From assembly GCA_947177415.1 (NCBI GenBank), contig CAMWUK010000026.1:1-40935 (forward strand): DNA of 40,935 bases, read 5' to 3'. This document shows, piece by piece, positions 1 to 8,509 of the stretch. Each line of letters opens with the position of its first letter. Within the stretch, counting starts at the first letter, position 1. A program made the position numbers and the translations under genes. Below the pieces are notes generated by a model that saw only the letters and a program-made list of their open reading frames with translations, had not been told where the DNA came from and did no database searches. Source of the stretch: an uncultured Clostridiaceae bacterium. Lineage in GTDB: Bacteria > Bacillota > Clostridia > Lachnospirales > Lachnospiraceae.

Positions 1-60
1 TCGCCGAAGGCGAATATTCATGGGCTTAAACGTAACTGTTCATGGTTCTGAACAGATACG
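1..60 (+). repeat. Right end of a family B structured intergenic repeat, cut by the window edge
   Basis: The first 60 bases contain a small hairpin (TCGCCgaaGGCGA), a 'gggcttaaac' segment and a second hairpin, GTAACTGTTCAtggttcTGAACAGATAC. The same order occurs at the right end of the complete copy at 14589-14723. Only the right half is present here. Bases 61-164 hold no recognisable element apart from the AAAGGAA ribosome binding site of the next gene. Confidence 0.7.
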
Positions 61-164
61 TTTTATGATAGTAAACTTATATGCTTGCAGATGCAGGTAT
101 CACCATAAATGAAAGAGGATAGATATAACACTTTCATGATAATTAAGAAGAAAGGAATACAGAA

Positions 165-734
165 ATGAATAAGTTAGAATACAAATTATTTATGAAAAAT
201 TTTCTTGAAAAGTATTATGCCAAGTTATTGGAATATAGTGTGGATGCAGTAACTCTTCCAGAAGTGCCAGAAGAAATGTGGGTGGATGGTACGGATCCAG
301 AGGAAGAATGGCAACAGTGGAAACTTATTCCAGCGACAATAAGTGATGAAGAGATTGCTTCTTTGGAAAGAAATTGGGGTATTGAGTTTCCGGAAATGAT
401 GAAATGTTTTTTGAATACATATTTTCATCTTTTTGAGAGTCCAATAGGACGACATTCTGTTGATAACCCCTTTGAAGCTCTAAACAATGCATGGAATCCG
501 GTTTTGGTTAAAGCAGGATACCTTCCATTTACGTGGGATCAAGAAGGATACTTTATAAGGTGTATTGATTTGTGTAATATGCCAAATGAGGAAAAGTGTT
601 CTGTTTGCCAGATAGATCATGAAATATTGTTTGATTTTGATGAAAGTAAAGAAATTAGTAGAGAAGAGATTGAATCCAAAATGGAGAAATTAGCAGATAA
701 TTTTCTAGAATATCTTGAACAGTTTTTGAAATAG
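165..734 (+). CDS. SUKH (SMI1/KNR4) family protein, probable immunity protein
   Basis: A 189-aa soluble acidic protein. Residues about 52-90 (WKLIPATISDEEI, then LERNWGIEFPEMMKCFLNTY) have the pattern of the SMI1/KNR4 (SUKH) fold: a helix with 'I..LE...GI.FP' followed by a helix with 'F....Y'. SUKH proteins are known as immunity proteins of contact-dependent and polymorphic toxin systems, usually encoded just downstream of the toxin. Two further small genes follow in the same direction with short gaps, which fits the immunity end of such a locus; the toxin would lie left of the window. An AAAGGAA ribosome binding site precedes the ATG. The family call rests on pattern only. The toxin partner is unknown. 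Confidence 0.7.
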   Translation: MNKLEYKLFMKNFLEKYYAKLLEYSVDAVTLPEVPEEMWVDGTDPEEEWQQWKLIPATISDEEIASLERNWGIEFPEMMKCFLNTYFHLFESPIGRHSVDNPFEALNNAWNPVLVKAGYLPFTWDQEGYFIRCIDLCNMPNEEKCSVCQIDHEILFDFDESKEISREEIESKMEKLADNFLEYLEQFLK

Positions 735-763
735 AGTTTTTTATAATGGAAATGAGGTGTTTT

Positions 764-1117
764 ATGAAAAAAGAAATTGATGCTATATTAGACAAACTCC
801 ATATTCAACCAGTGGGAGATGGAGGGATTGATTTGATATGCTCCATGGAAAATGTTAATTTGTTTGTTAGTGAGATGAATCGGCTTAATGTAAAAATTAA
901 AGGATTTACTTGGTGGTGCCATGTTGTAGATGGGCATGAACCATGTGGAATGGGTGGACCTAAAAGCCAGTATTATAGTGGTTGGTTCAGCGAAATACCA
1001 ATGGATGAAGTTATAAGTTTTGATAAAAATGATAAATATTTAAAATATTTGCTGCGGAAATGGCCTTATTGTGATGAATATAAGGCGTGCTATTTTCCTG
1101 GCTTTTGGATTGAATGA
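764..1117 (+). CDS. Unrecognised 117-aa protein, possible immunity protein
   Basis: Small soluble protein rich in Trp, Cys and Tyr, with a striking central run (GFTWWCHVVDGHEPCGMGG, then KSQYYSGWFSEIPM, about residues 47-80). I do not recognise a named family. The start is placed at 764 because GAGGTG lies 6 bp upstream; an in-frame ATG at 746 has no such site. It begins 29 bp after the SUKH gene in the same direction, so co-transcription is likely. Its size, position and lack of a signal peptide fit an immunity protein, but that is contextual inference only. Confidence 0.5.
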   Translation: MKKEIDAILDKLHIQPVGDGGIDLICSMENVNLFVSEMNRLNVKIKGFTWWCHVVDGHEPCGMGGPKSQYYSGWFSEIPMDEVISFDKNDKYLKYLLRKWPYCDEYKACYFPGFWIE

Positions 1118-1157
1118 AATAGAAGAAAATCTCTAATTTACAAGTGAGGAGAAAAAA

Positions 1158-1769
1158 ATGTTAATATTATTTATGACTTTCTTATTTTTATTTTTTATTG
1201 TACTTGCATCTACAACACAAAATATGGTATTCTTTGGAATTGCACTTTTGCTTATAGGATCCTTATTTTTTTATCTAAAAGTTAAGGGTATGGCAGTAGA
1301 ATCAGGAACAGTTCTTATTATGGGAGTGTATTGTGTAGTCTGGGGGCTGCTGACGATAGTAGAATCCATTATGCATTTTGGTTATCAAGGTTGGATTTTT
1401 GCTGAAGGTTTTGGAGGTGTGTTTCTTTGGCTTGGTATTTATCAAGGAATCATTAAGGTAATTGTATGTAAGGAAAGAGTAAGTGCCATTTACATGGGGG
1501 CAAAACCTCATAGCACCAGTAAGGGAGGGACATATTATGAACCGTTTTTTTCCTATATATATCAAAATAGACAATATCAAAACTCCACTGGTGAAACTTT
1601 TGGAAAACGAAAACTGAAAAAAAGATATCAAGAATGGGATAGCTATACAATTTATCTTAATCCCCGAAATCCTAATGTAATATGCACAAGAAGATATCCC
1701 CAAGGTTCGGCAATTTTGTTGATGTTTCTTGGTGTTTTGTGTGTAAGTATACCATTTTTTGCGAAATAG
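1158..1769 (+). CDS. DUF3592-like membrane protein
   Basis: A 203-aa membrane protein. Hydrophobic segments lie at about residues 2-20, 24-42, 50-70 and 75-100, then a polar domain (about 105-180) and a final hydrophobic segment (about 183-201). The polar domain has the DUF3592-like pattern 'Y.PFFSYIYQNRQY', then 'L.KRY..WDSYTIYLNPRNPN', close to the last transmembrane helix. Proteins of this kind are frequent hypothetical genes in immunity-gene islands. The start follows GTGAGGAGAAAAAA, a good ribosome binding site. Same direction as the two genes before it and 40 bp away, so probably one transcript. Function unknown. Confidence 0.55.
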   Translation: MLILFMTFLFLFFIVLASTTQNMVFFGIALLLIGSLFFYLKVKGMAVESGTVLIMGVYCVVWGLLTIVESIMHFGYQGWIFAEGFGGVFLWLGIYQGIIKVIVCKERVSAIYMGAKPHSTSKGGTYYEPFFSYIYQNRQYQNSTGETFGKRKLKKRYQEWDSYTIYLNPRNPNVICTRRYPQGSAILLMFLGVLCVSIPFFAK

Positions 1770-1799
1770 GCAGGAAGAAAAGTTAAAATAAGATTTAGC

Positions 1800-1839
1800 A
1801 CAGAAGGAGCATATCGCAACTGCGATATGCTCCTTCTGT
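1800..1839. terminator. Bidirectional terminator between convergent genes
   Basis: Perfect 19-bp inverted repeat (ACAGAAGGAGCATATCGCA and its complement) with a 2-base loop, sitting exactly between two convergent genes. The long stem lacks a clean T run on either side, but position and symmetry fit a shared terminator. Confidence 0.75.
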
Positions 1840-1840
1840 C

Positions 1841-4800
1841 TTAATCTTCTATAGTTTCAATTAGTTTCTCATCTTTTTTACGGTTCAAAATTGCATAGAT
1901 ACAAGGAACCACAAACAAAGTAAGAAGAGTTCCATATACCAGACCACCAATGGTTACAATAGCCATTGGTTTTACCATATCCGAACCACTGTCTGAGGTA
2001 AGCAGCATAGGAAGAAGTCCTAGTACCGTAGTAATAGCTGTCATAAGGATAGGGCGGAGACGGGTACACCCGGCTTCTACAATTGCATCATATTTTGGTA
2101 TGCCAGCAGCACGAAGCTGGTTGATGTAATCTACAAGTACAATACCATTGTTTACAATAATACCTGCCAGCATTACAAAACCAATCATAGCAATGACACT
2201 GACTTCACTTCCAGTAAAATATAATCCCATAAATCCACCAGTAAATGCAAGAGGAATAGTAAACAGGATAATAAATGGTGAAAGCAATGATTGGAATTGA
2301 GCAACCATAATCAGGTACATAAACAGGATACCTACAAACATCATCAAACCTACCTGCTCCATGGATTCATTAATGGTTTCATCTTCACCGGTGGATTCCA
2401 TGGTATAACCAACTGGAAGGTTGTAATCCTTTACAGCCTTCATAACTTCATCACTAACAAGACCAATGTTATGATCATCATCAATGGTAATGTTTACAGT
2501 CATGTAGCGGGTTTGGCTGACACGACGGATGCTGGTTGGAGAGTCTGCCAAAGCAAAACTTGCTAATTTGCGAAGTTTTATAGACGCTGGTTTTTGTGCA
2601 GTATTGTCTGTATAAGTAATTTTGAGATTTTCCAAATCAGATCTTGTCATAGCTGTATCTTCATGGCTGCTTACATATACACCTAATTCATCTGTATCTG
2701 TAGAAATAGTAGTAGAAGAATTGGCTTCCTGCAGCTTGGCACTGATTTGTTGGAATACTTGGGCAACAGTCAAAGAGTACTCCATAGCTTTATCTTTATC
2801 TACAGTAATACGAAGTTCCTGATCGCTATTTTCCATACCATTAGTGATAGAACTAATTCCTTCCACATCCTGTATTTTTTCCATAATATCAGTAGTTATA
2901 GACAGAAGTTTGTCTAAATCTTTACCTCTTATCTGTATTGTCATACCAGATCCCATAAGAGCAGACATATCCATAGAGGAGGATTCTACGGAAACATCAC
3001 ATTTTACATTCTTTGTTTTTTCTAACATCTCCTTTTTAATATCATCATTACTACGAGTTATATCTTCTTTTAGCAAAACATACATGGTAATGCTGTCATT
3101 ACTTCCAGAGGACATCATGGACATTGTACTGTTATTCCCTGACATAGCACCAATGGTATCAACACCTTCAATTGTCATGAACTGCTCCATAACTTTGTCA
3201 GATTCTTTGTAAAATTCTTCATCTGTCAAGGCAGAATCTTCTGGCATGGTAAGTGTAACACTCATCTGGGTGCTTCCCATTTCAGGCATAAAAGCAGTTC
3301 CTCTTGTAAGTGCAAGACAAATGAATAAAATAAGTAAAGCCAGAGAAGCTAATAAAATAAAAATCTTTTTTCTTAAAACGACCGTTAGGATTTTACCATA
3401 AATATGTTGTACTTTTTGAATAAAACCTTCTTTGTGTACCTTTTCCTTACGAAGCATTCCTTGAGACATGGCAGGAACCAAAGTAAGACTCACAACCAGA
3501 CTGGCAAGAAGAGAGTATGCAAGGGTTAGGGCAAGGTCTGTAAAAATTTGTTTGGTAATACCATCCGTAAAAATAATAGGGGCAAATACACAAACCGTAG
3601 TTAAGGTTGAAGCTAAAATTGCACCAGCCACCTGTTTTGCACCTTCAATAGAAGCTTTCCTGATTTCAAAACCTTCTTCACTACGCATACGGAAAATATT
3701 TTCAATAACCACCACAGAGTTATCTACTAACATACCAACACCCAAGGCAAGACCGGATAGGGAGATAATATTTAAGGTAACTCCGCTAAAATACATAAGT
3801 ACAATTGCTGCAACCACACTTAAAGGAATGGAACATGCAACGATAATGGTTGGGCGGAAATCCTTTAAAAATAGGAATAAAATAATGACGGCCAAAATAC
3901 CACCAACAATCAGGTTGTTTACAACAGAGTCTACTACCAGATCAATGTAAACACCTTGATTCATAAGTACACTAAAATGTAATCCTTCATGTTCCGCTTC
4001 TAACTGTTTGAAACGTTCTAAAAGTTTATCTGTAACATCACCAGTAGAATAGCCGGTAGCTTTTTCCATGGTAAGGGCGATACCCGGATTACCATTCACC
4101 ACTGTATAGTGTTCTTTAGAATTATCTGTAACAACAATATCTGCTACATCAGATAAACGGATAGGTTTTAGGATATCAATGCCCATATCACAGATAACCA
4201 GTTCCTCTAAGCTGGTAGTAGTATCAAGTTTATCTCCAACCTTAACCAGATAGGAGGCATCATTATCTGTAATGTATCCGGCAGGCATTTCAAAGTTTTC
4301 TGCTGCCAGTACACCTTCTACCATGGATTTTGTAATAATATTTGAAATATCTGCTTTTTCCTTTGCGTTCTTCTTGGTATCTTTTAAGGTAGAAGCTGCT
4401 TCATCCAATTTACTGGAACCACTGGATACTTCTACTTCTGCTACACTAAGCTTAATGGCAGCCAGAATAGATTGTTTACTTAATTCGGTTTTTGCTTGTT
4501 CCAAGCTTATCTGACCTTGTTTTAATTTTGATTTTGCTGCCTCTAACTCCTTCTTTCCGGCAGCAATCTGGCTTTTACCTTTTGTAATAGCTGTCTGGTT
4601 TTTTTTCAAGGTTTGTTCCTGGGTATTGATTTCTTTTAATCCGGCTTGTGCCTGTGTAAGACCAGAATCAATTTCGCTTATTTTAGCATCCAAATCAGAT
4701 AACTCCATACCCATACTGGAAAGCTGGTTTGTAACCACAGCCAGTTGGGTTTCAATAGTTTCTAACTGGATTTGTAATTCTGGTGTTTCGCCCATAATGG

Positions 4801-5791
4801 CTATCTGGCCTTCAATGGCTTCTTTTTGTGCCTGCAGGGCTTCGATACCAGACTTCAATTGAGTAAGTTGCTTTTTCGTATTAGTCAAAGTGGTAATGGT
4901 ACTTTGCAATTCTGTTTTAGAAGCAGCAATAGTGGCAAGACCTGCTTTTATAGTCTTTTCCGTTTCTATCAAAGAGTTTTCTTTTTCTGTAAGGGCGTTG
5001 AGATTAGTATCAATGGTTTGTAGAGCCTCATCAATCGTTCTTGCATTTTTAGAAATCTCTGCTTCGCCATCTGCTAATTTCTGGGCAGTTTGTTCCTGTT
5101 GCTCAGTTACAGTGTCTTTTCCTTTATTGAGTTTATCCCTGTTTTCGTCAATTTCCTGGGTAGCATCGTCAAATTGACCCAAAATGGCTTTTTGGACTTT
5201 CTTGTTTACTTCATCAATTTTATCTTGTTGAATAATGACTTCAATTTGTTTCTCTACTTCGCCGGCAGTTGATACAGAAGCAACACCTTCAACACTTTCA
5301 ATATCAGGCAATAGAGCGGTTTCTAACTGCTCAGTCAGTTCGAATTCATCTTTTCCATCCCAATCTACGGCAGAAACCATAATTGGCATCATGTCTGGAT
5401 TGATTTTCATAATGGTAGGGTTGCCAATGGTATCACCCCACTGTGCCGAAACATTATCCAGGCTTTCTCTCATGTCTATGGTGGCAGTGTTCATGTCTGC
5501 ACCCTCGTTAAATTCCAAAATCACTAAGGAAACATTGCTATTTGACATAGAAGAGACTTCTTTCATATTAGTAATGCTTGCCATAGCCTGTTCAACCGGT
5601 TTGGTGACCGCAGATTCTACCTCTTCTGGACTGGCACCTGGATAGGTGGTGATAACAATTGCATAAGGCAATTCCATGTCTGGCAGCAGGTCAGTACTCA
5701 TGTCCCGAAAAGACATAAATCCTAAGACTAAAACCAGAACTACACCAACTAAAACAGTGTATGGTTTTTTTACACTAAGTTTTGATAACAC
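1841..5791 (-). CDS. RND-family exporter (HAE type) with a ~300-residue coiled-coil insertion
   Basis: A 1316-aa membrane transporter. It has the RND layout: TM1 (about 11-28), a periplasm-type porter region, a first TM bundle with GLALGVGMLVDNSVVVIENI, and a second half ending in a matching TM bundle (LIMVAQFQSLLSPFIILFTIP, then GFVMLAGIIVNNGIVLVDYI). The proton-relay aspartate is D690 in LVDNS; AcrB has DD here, and DN is found in other RND branches. It is about 270 aa longer than AcrB because residues ~191-490 are an almost uninterrupted Gln/Glu/Lys-rich coiled coil inside the first porter domain. Start is GTG with AAGGAGG 7 bp upstream. No membrane-fusion or outer-membrane gene is nearby, as expected for a single-membrane cell. 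Substrate unknown. Confidence 0.9.
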   Translation of the reverse strand: MLSKLSVKKPYTVLVGVVLVLVLGFMSFRDMSTDLLPDMELPYAIVITTYPGASPEEVESAVTKPVEQAMASITNMKEVSSMSNSNVSLVILEFNEGADMNTATIDMRESLDNVSAQWGDTIGNPTIMKINPDMMPIMVSAVDWDGKDEFELTEQLETALLPDIESVEGVASVSTAGEVEKQIEVIIQQDKIDEVNKKVQKAILGQFDDATQEIDENRDKLNKGKDTVTEQQEQTAQKLADGEAEISKNARTIDEALQTIDTNLNALTEKENSLIETEKTIKAGLATIAASKTELQSTITTLTNTKKQLTQLKSGIEALQAQKEAIEGQIAIMGETPELQIQLETIETQLAVVTNQLSSMGMELSDLDAKISEIDSGLTQAQAGLKEINTQEQTLKKNQTAITKGKSQIAAGKKELEAAKSKLKQGQISLEQAKTELSKQSILAAIKLSVAEVEVSSGSSKLDEAASTLKDTKKNAKEKADISNIITKSMVEGVLAAENFEMPAGYITDNDASYLVKVGDKLDTTTSLEELVICDMGIDILKPIRLSDVADIVVTDNSKEHYTVVNGNPGIALTMEKATGYSTGDVTDKLLERFKQLEAEHEGLHFSVLMNQGVYIDLVVDSVVNNLIVGGILAVIILFLFLKDFRPTIIVACSIPLSVVAAIVLMYFSGVTLNIISLSGLALGVGMLVDNSVVVIENIFRMRSEEGFEIRKASIEGAKQVAGAILASTLTTVCVFAPIIFTDGITKQIFTDLALTLAYSLLASLVVSLTLVPAMSQGMLRKEKVHKEGFIQKVQHIYGKILTVVLRKKIFILLASLALLILFICLALTRGTAFMPEMGSTQMSVTLTMPEDSALTDEEFYKESDKVMEQFMTIEGVDTIGAMSGNNSTMSMMSSGSNDSITMYVLLKEDITRSNDDIKKEMLEKTKNVKCDVSVESSSMDMSALMGSGMTIQIRGKDLDKLLSITTDIMEKIQDVEGISSITNGMENSDQELRITVDKDKAMEYSLTVAQVFQQISAKLQEANSSTTISTDTDELGVYVSSHEDTAMTRSDLENLKITYTDNTAQKPASIKLRKLASFALADSPTSIRRVSQTRYMTVNITIDDDHNIGLVSDEVMKAVKDYNLPVGYTMESTGEDETINESMEQVGLMMFVGILFMYLIMVAQFQSLLSPFIILFTIPLAFTGGFMGLYFTGSEVSVIAMIGFVMLAGIIVNNGIVLVDYINQLRAAGIPKYDAIVEAGCTRLRPILMTAITTVLGLLPMLLTSDSGSDMVKPMAIVTIGGLVYGTLLTLFVVPCIYAILNRKKDEKLIETIED

Positions 5792-5820
5792 TTCTTTTCC
5801 TCCTTGTAATGCAATAAATC

Positions 5821-5886
5821 GTAACTGTTTATGCTTCTAAACAGTTGCAATAAATCTTTCATTGGTATCTGTTCAGAACCAGTTAC
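5821..5886. repeat. Degenerate family B repeat fragment
   Basis: Contains a hairpin GTAACTGTTTAtgcttcTAAACAGTTGC and, shortly after, GGTATCTGTTCAgaaccAGTTACC. Both match the end hairpin of family B (see 14589-14723). It lies just upstream of the RND start and could form part of its leader. Bases 5887-6048 are AT-rich with no recognisable gene. Confidence 0.55.
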
Positions 5887-6048
5887 CTTTAATTATAAGT
5901 TGTTACAGTAGATTTCATTATAATACAAAATATATTATAAATGCAATGCAGACTTCCCAATTTTATCATATAATTATAAATCTAAAGTAAACAAGAACCA
6001 GAACTTTACCTAAAAGTATTTTTTTATGGTATACTATAGATATTCAAG

Positions 6049-6230
6049 TAAGTTTTCTATATATTCACTATCTTTAGGTAGAACCTTGCACTCTGCTGCA
6101 AGGTTCGTATAAGTGCCAAGTGCTGCTTTTGCACTTGTGTACATCCTCGTTTACGAAACTCCCATGCGGAATATATTTGTGGTGGTGCCTGATTGTGCAA
6201 GGCATGGGAGTTTTGTATATATTACAGTAA
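6049..6230 (+). repeat. Family C structured intergenic repeat, copy 1
   Basis: About 182 bp that recur in inverted orientation at 20006-20190. The order is: GTAA and TTTTCTATA, hairpin AACCTTGCActctgcTGCAAGGTT, hairpin AAGTGCcaagtgctgcttttGCACTT, then a long hairpin with arms ACTCCCATGC and GCATGGGAGT, then an end resembling GTATnTnTTnCAGTAA. The region 5792-6306 holds no gene. Confidence 0.75.
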
Positions 6231-6232
6231 AG

Positions 6233-6271
6233 ATATCAGCCCCATACATCAAAGATGTATGGGGCTGATAT
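6233..6271. terminator. Probable terminator of the AAA-ATPase-like gene
   Basis: Perfect 18-bp inverted repeat (ATATCAGCCCCATACATC and its complement) with an AAA loop, 36 bp beyond the stop codon of the minus-strand gene at 6307-8001. Confidence 0.7.
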
Positions 6272-6306
6272 CCTGCATAATCATAATTTTCCAAATGCTT
6301 TTTTGC

Positions 6307-8001
6307 CTATCCAATCAACACATGTTTTCCTTCAAAAGCAAACCCATACGCCCGAATCTTATTCTCCGGGATGCCTTTTGCAGCCAAGCCTTGGGCATAC
6401 TGCCTTTCTTCAATCTGTGTTAAGGCTGCCTCTACGGTATCTGCCAGTGTGTTCTCCTCCGTTTCATCATACACTTTAAATTCCAGAATAATGGCATCAT
6501 CTTCGTTGTTTTGCGGTTCCAGTACCACATCATACCGCCCAAATCCGCTTTCCCGGTTGGACAGGATGGTATAGCGGTCTGCCAGTTCCACCATCAGACC
6601 CAACACAAAACCGTGGTAGAACCGTTCCGGCTCGGTATATTCCGATGGGTGGTTCCCTGTATCAAAATAGCTGAATGTGCTTAATGCCACCCGGTTCATG
6701 TAGGTATTCATTGCTTTTACATTTCCAAGAAGAAGTGCCTTGATAAAGTTGTTGTAATGGGATGCCGTTTCTTCAAACCAGCCTTTCACCAAATCTTCAA
6801 ACATCATCCGTACTTCCAGATTGGTCAGTTGCAATCCATACAAATAACGGTGTCTTTGTTTCTGGAAGGTATAACTCTCCACCTTGAGATAGCCGCTTGC
6901 CAGCAGGAGACTCCATATAGCACTTTCTTTCCTGTCCAGTTGGTTGAATACAATCTGTTCATCTATTTCCGTATAAAAAGTATCCCCTTTCAGCAGATCT
7001 TCCATAACCATTTTTACATCCTGGCTGCCACTGCGAATCAGTTTCCCAACCAGTCCGTTGGAACTGGAGTTTGCCCAGTGAGCAGCAAATTCCCCTGTAT
7101 CCAGAAAGTTAATGATGGACCATGGGTTATAAATATCCGTCAGACTGCCAAAGGTAAAACCATCATACCAGTTTTTCACTTCTTCTTTTTGAGCTGATAA
7201 ACCGTACTTTTCCAGAGATGCAAACACTTCTTGTTCCGTAAAGCCAAAACAGTCAGCATATTTTGGAGATGTGGTGGTAACCACTTTCAGATTATTCAAA
7301 TCCGAAAAAATGGACTCCTTGCTTACTCTGGTGATTCCCGTCATAATGGCACGTTCCAGATAAGGATTAGTTTTAAAAGTGGAGTTGAACAGATTTCGAA
7401 TAAAAGAAACCAGATCCTTCCAGTAGTCATGCATATAAGCCTCCTGCATGGGGGTATCGTATTCATCCAGAAGGATGATGACTTTTTTTCCGTAATGTTT
7501 GGAAAGATAGCCGGATAGCCTGTGCAGGGATTTACACACAAAGGCATCTGTCATCCTCTCTTTTTGTGTTATGGTTTCCCGGATATAAAATTTTTCATCT
7601 TCCAAAAGCTGTTCACTGTCAAGCAGGTTGCAATGGGAAACATATAAATCAGCAATCATTCTACATATGTTTTCTCTTGTATTTTCAAAGTTTTTTTCTT
7701 TTATATTGGCGAAAGAAATACTGATTACGGGATAAGTTCCCTGTAGTTCCCTGTATTTTTCGTCTTCCCAGACGAAAAGCCCTTCAAACAGATCCCCCCG
7801 TCCCTCATAGCGGATGGAAAAAAAATCTTCCACCATGTTCACATTGAGGGTTTTCCCGAAACGTCGGGGACGGGTAATTAAAGTGACTTTATCCTTTGAT
7901 TCCCACCATTCTTTTATAAAATTTGTTTTATCTATATAAAAGCAGTTCCCTGTTCGAAGTTCCTCAAAATCATGTGTTCCTATGCTGACTGTTTCCGGCA
8001 T
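6307..8001 (-). CDS. AAA-ATPase-like protein with C-terminal PD-(D/E)XK nuclease-like domain
   Basis: A 564-aa protein of the large anaerobe family with an N-terminal AAA-ATPase-like domain (PF09820) and a C-terminal restriction-nuclease fold (PF08011, DUF1703). Residues about 9-60 show the hallmark DFEELRTGNCFYIDKTNFI, then a variant Walker A, TRPRRFGKTLNVNM. A Walker-B-like IILLDEYDTPM is at about 175-185. The C-terminus has the nuclease-like core GFGRYDVVLEP, then AIILEFKV (about 490-520). ATG follows AGGAGGTGGGC. These proteins occur in many copies in gut Firmicutes and Bacteroidetes; their cellular role is not established (defence or mobile-element functions have been suggested). It stands alone here, between structured repeats. 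Confidence 0.85.
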   Translation of the reverse strand: MPETVSIGTHDFEELRTGNCFYIDKTNFIKEWWESKDKVTLITRPRRFGKTLNVNMVEDFFSIRYEGRGDLFEGLFVWEDEKYRELQGTYPVISISFANIKEKNFENTRENICRMIADLYVSHCNLLDSEQLLEDEKFYIRETITQKERMTDAFVCKSLHRLSGYLSKHYGKKVIILLDEYDTPMQEAYMHDYWKDLVSFIRNLFNSTFKTNPYLERAIMTGITRVSKESIFSDLNNLKVVTTTSPKYADCFGFTEQEVFASLEKYGLSAQKEEVKNWYDGFTFGSLTDIYNPWSIINFLDTGEFAAHWANSSSNGLVGKLIRSGSQDVKMVMEDLLKGDTFYTEIDEQIVFNQLDRKESAIWSLLLASGYLKVESYTFQKQRHRYLYGLQLTNLEVRMMFEDLVKGWFEETASHYNNFIKALLLGNVKAMNTYMNRVALSTFSYFDTGNHPSEYTEPERFYHGFVLGLMVELADRYTILSNRESGFGRYDVVLEPQNNEDDAIILEFKVYDETEENTLADTVEAALTQIEERQYAQGLAAKGIPENKIRAYGFAFEGKHVLIG

Positions 8002-8095
8002 ATAAGCCCACCTCCTGTTTTCGATATCTTTCCTTTATTGTATCAAATCCGTCTGGCTGGAACAAGGAAAATTTACTATGAAAGTCCTGACAAAC

Positions 8096-8287
8096 GGCTA
8101 TATTTCGTGCAAGCTTGCTTATAAAGAAATATAGCCATTTGGCTGGCTAAACTGTATGAGTATGTAGGGCGGCAGCCCAGAATACGAATACAGTTAGTAA
8201 GTGCAGGAGTACGTAGCACGTAGCAATCAACTTTCATTTTTCTTACAAAACACGCAGTAAATGTGTGTTTTTACCTGAATAGTTACC
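8096..8287. repeat. Composite structured repeat with a family B end
   Basis: The first part folds into a hairpin with arms GGCTATATTTC/GAAATATAGCC (8096-8106, 8126-8136) and a second with arms AACTGTAT/ATACAGTT around GGGCggcaGCCC. From 8223 to 8287 the sequence matches the outer end of the family B copy at 15457-15590 (CAATCAACTTTCATTTTTCTT, hairpin ACACGCagtaaatGTGTGT, then ACCTGAATAGTTAC). No gene lies in 8002-8509. Confidence 0.65.
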
Positions 8288-8378
8288 ATAATTTATTTTC
8301 TAATTGTGTGTTTTTCATAAATGTAAAAAAAACAATTAAATAAATATTACAAAAATGTTGCAAAAAATGGATGAGATA

Positions 8379-8407
8379 TTGAAAATAAAGTATACAAGTA
8401 ATAAAAT
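8379..8407 (+). promoter_or_regulatory. Sigma-A-like promoter of the Ig-like surface protein gene
   Basis: TTGAAA (8379-8384), 17-bp spacer, TAAAAT (8402-8407). It predicts an approximately 95-nt leader before the ATG at 8510. Confidence 0.6.
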
Positions 8408-8509
8408 TATTACATAACAAAGGAAGGAATGGTAAAAGGTGACATACTTTGCAACAAATTAGCCATTGGCTGAACAGTTTACTATGGCTTCATCAGAAAG
8501 GAGACTTTT

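Noticed and set aside
2291-5645. Many plus-strand open frames
   Set aside because: They are antisense shadows of the long RND exporter, without ribosome binding sites.
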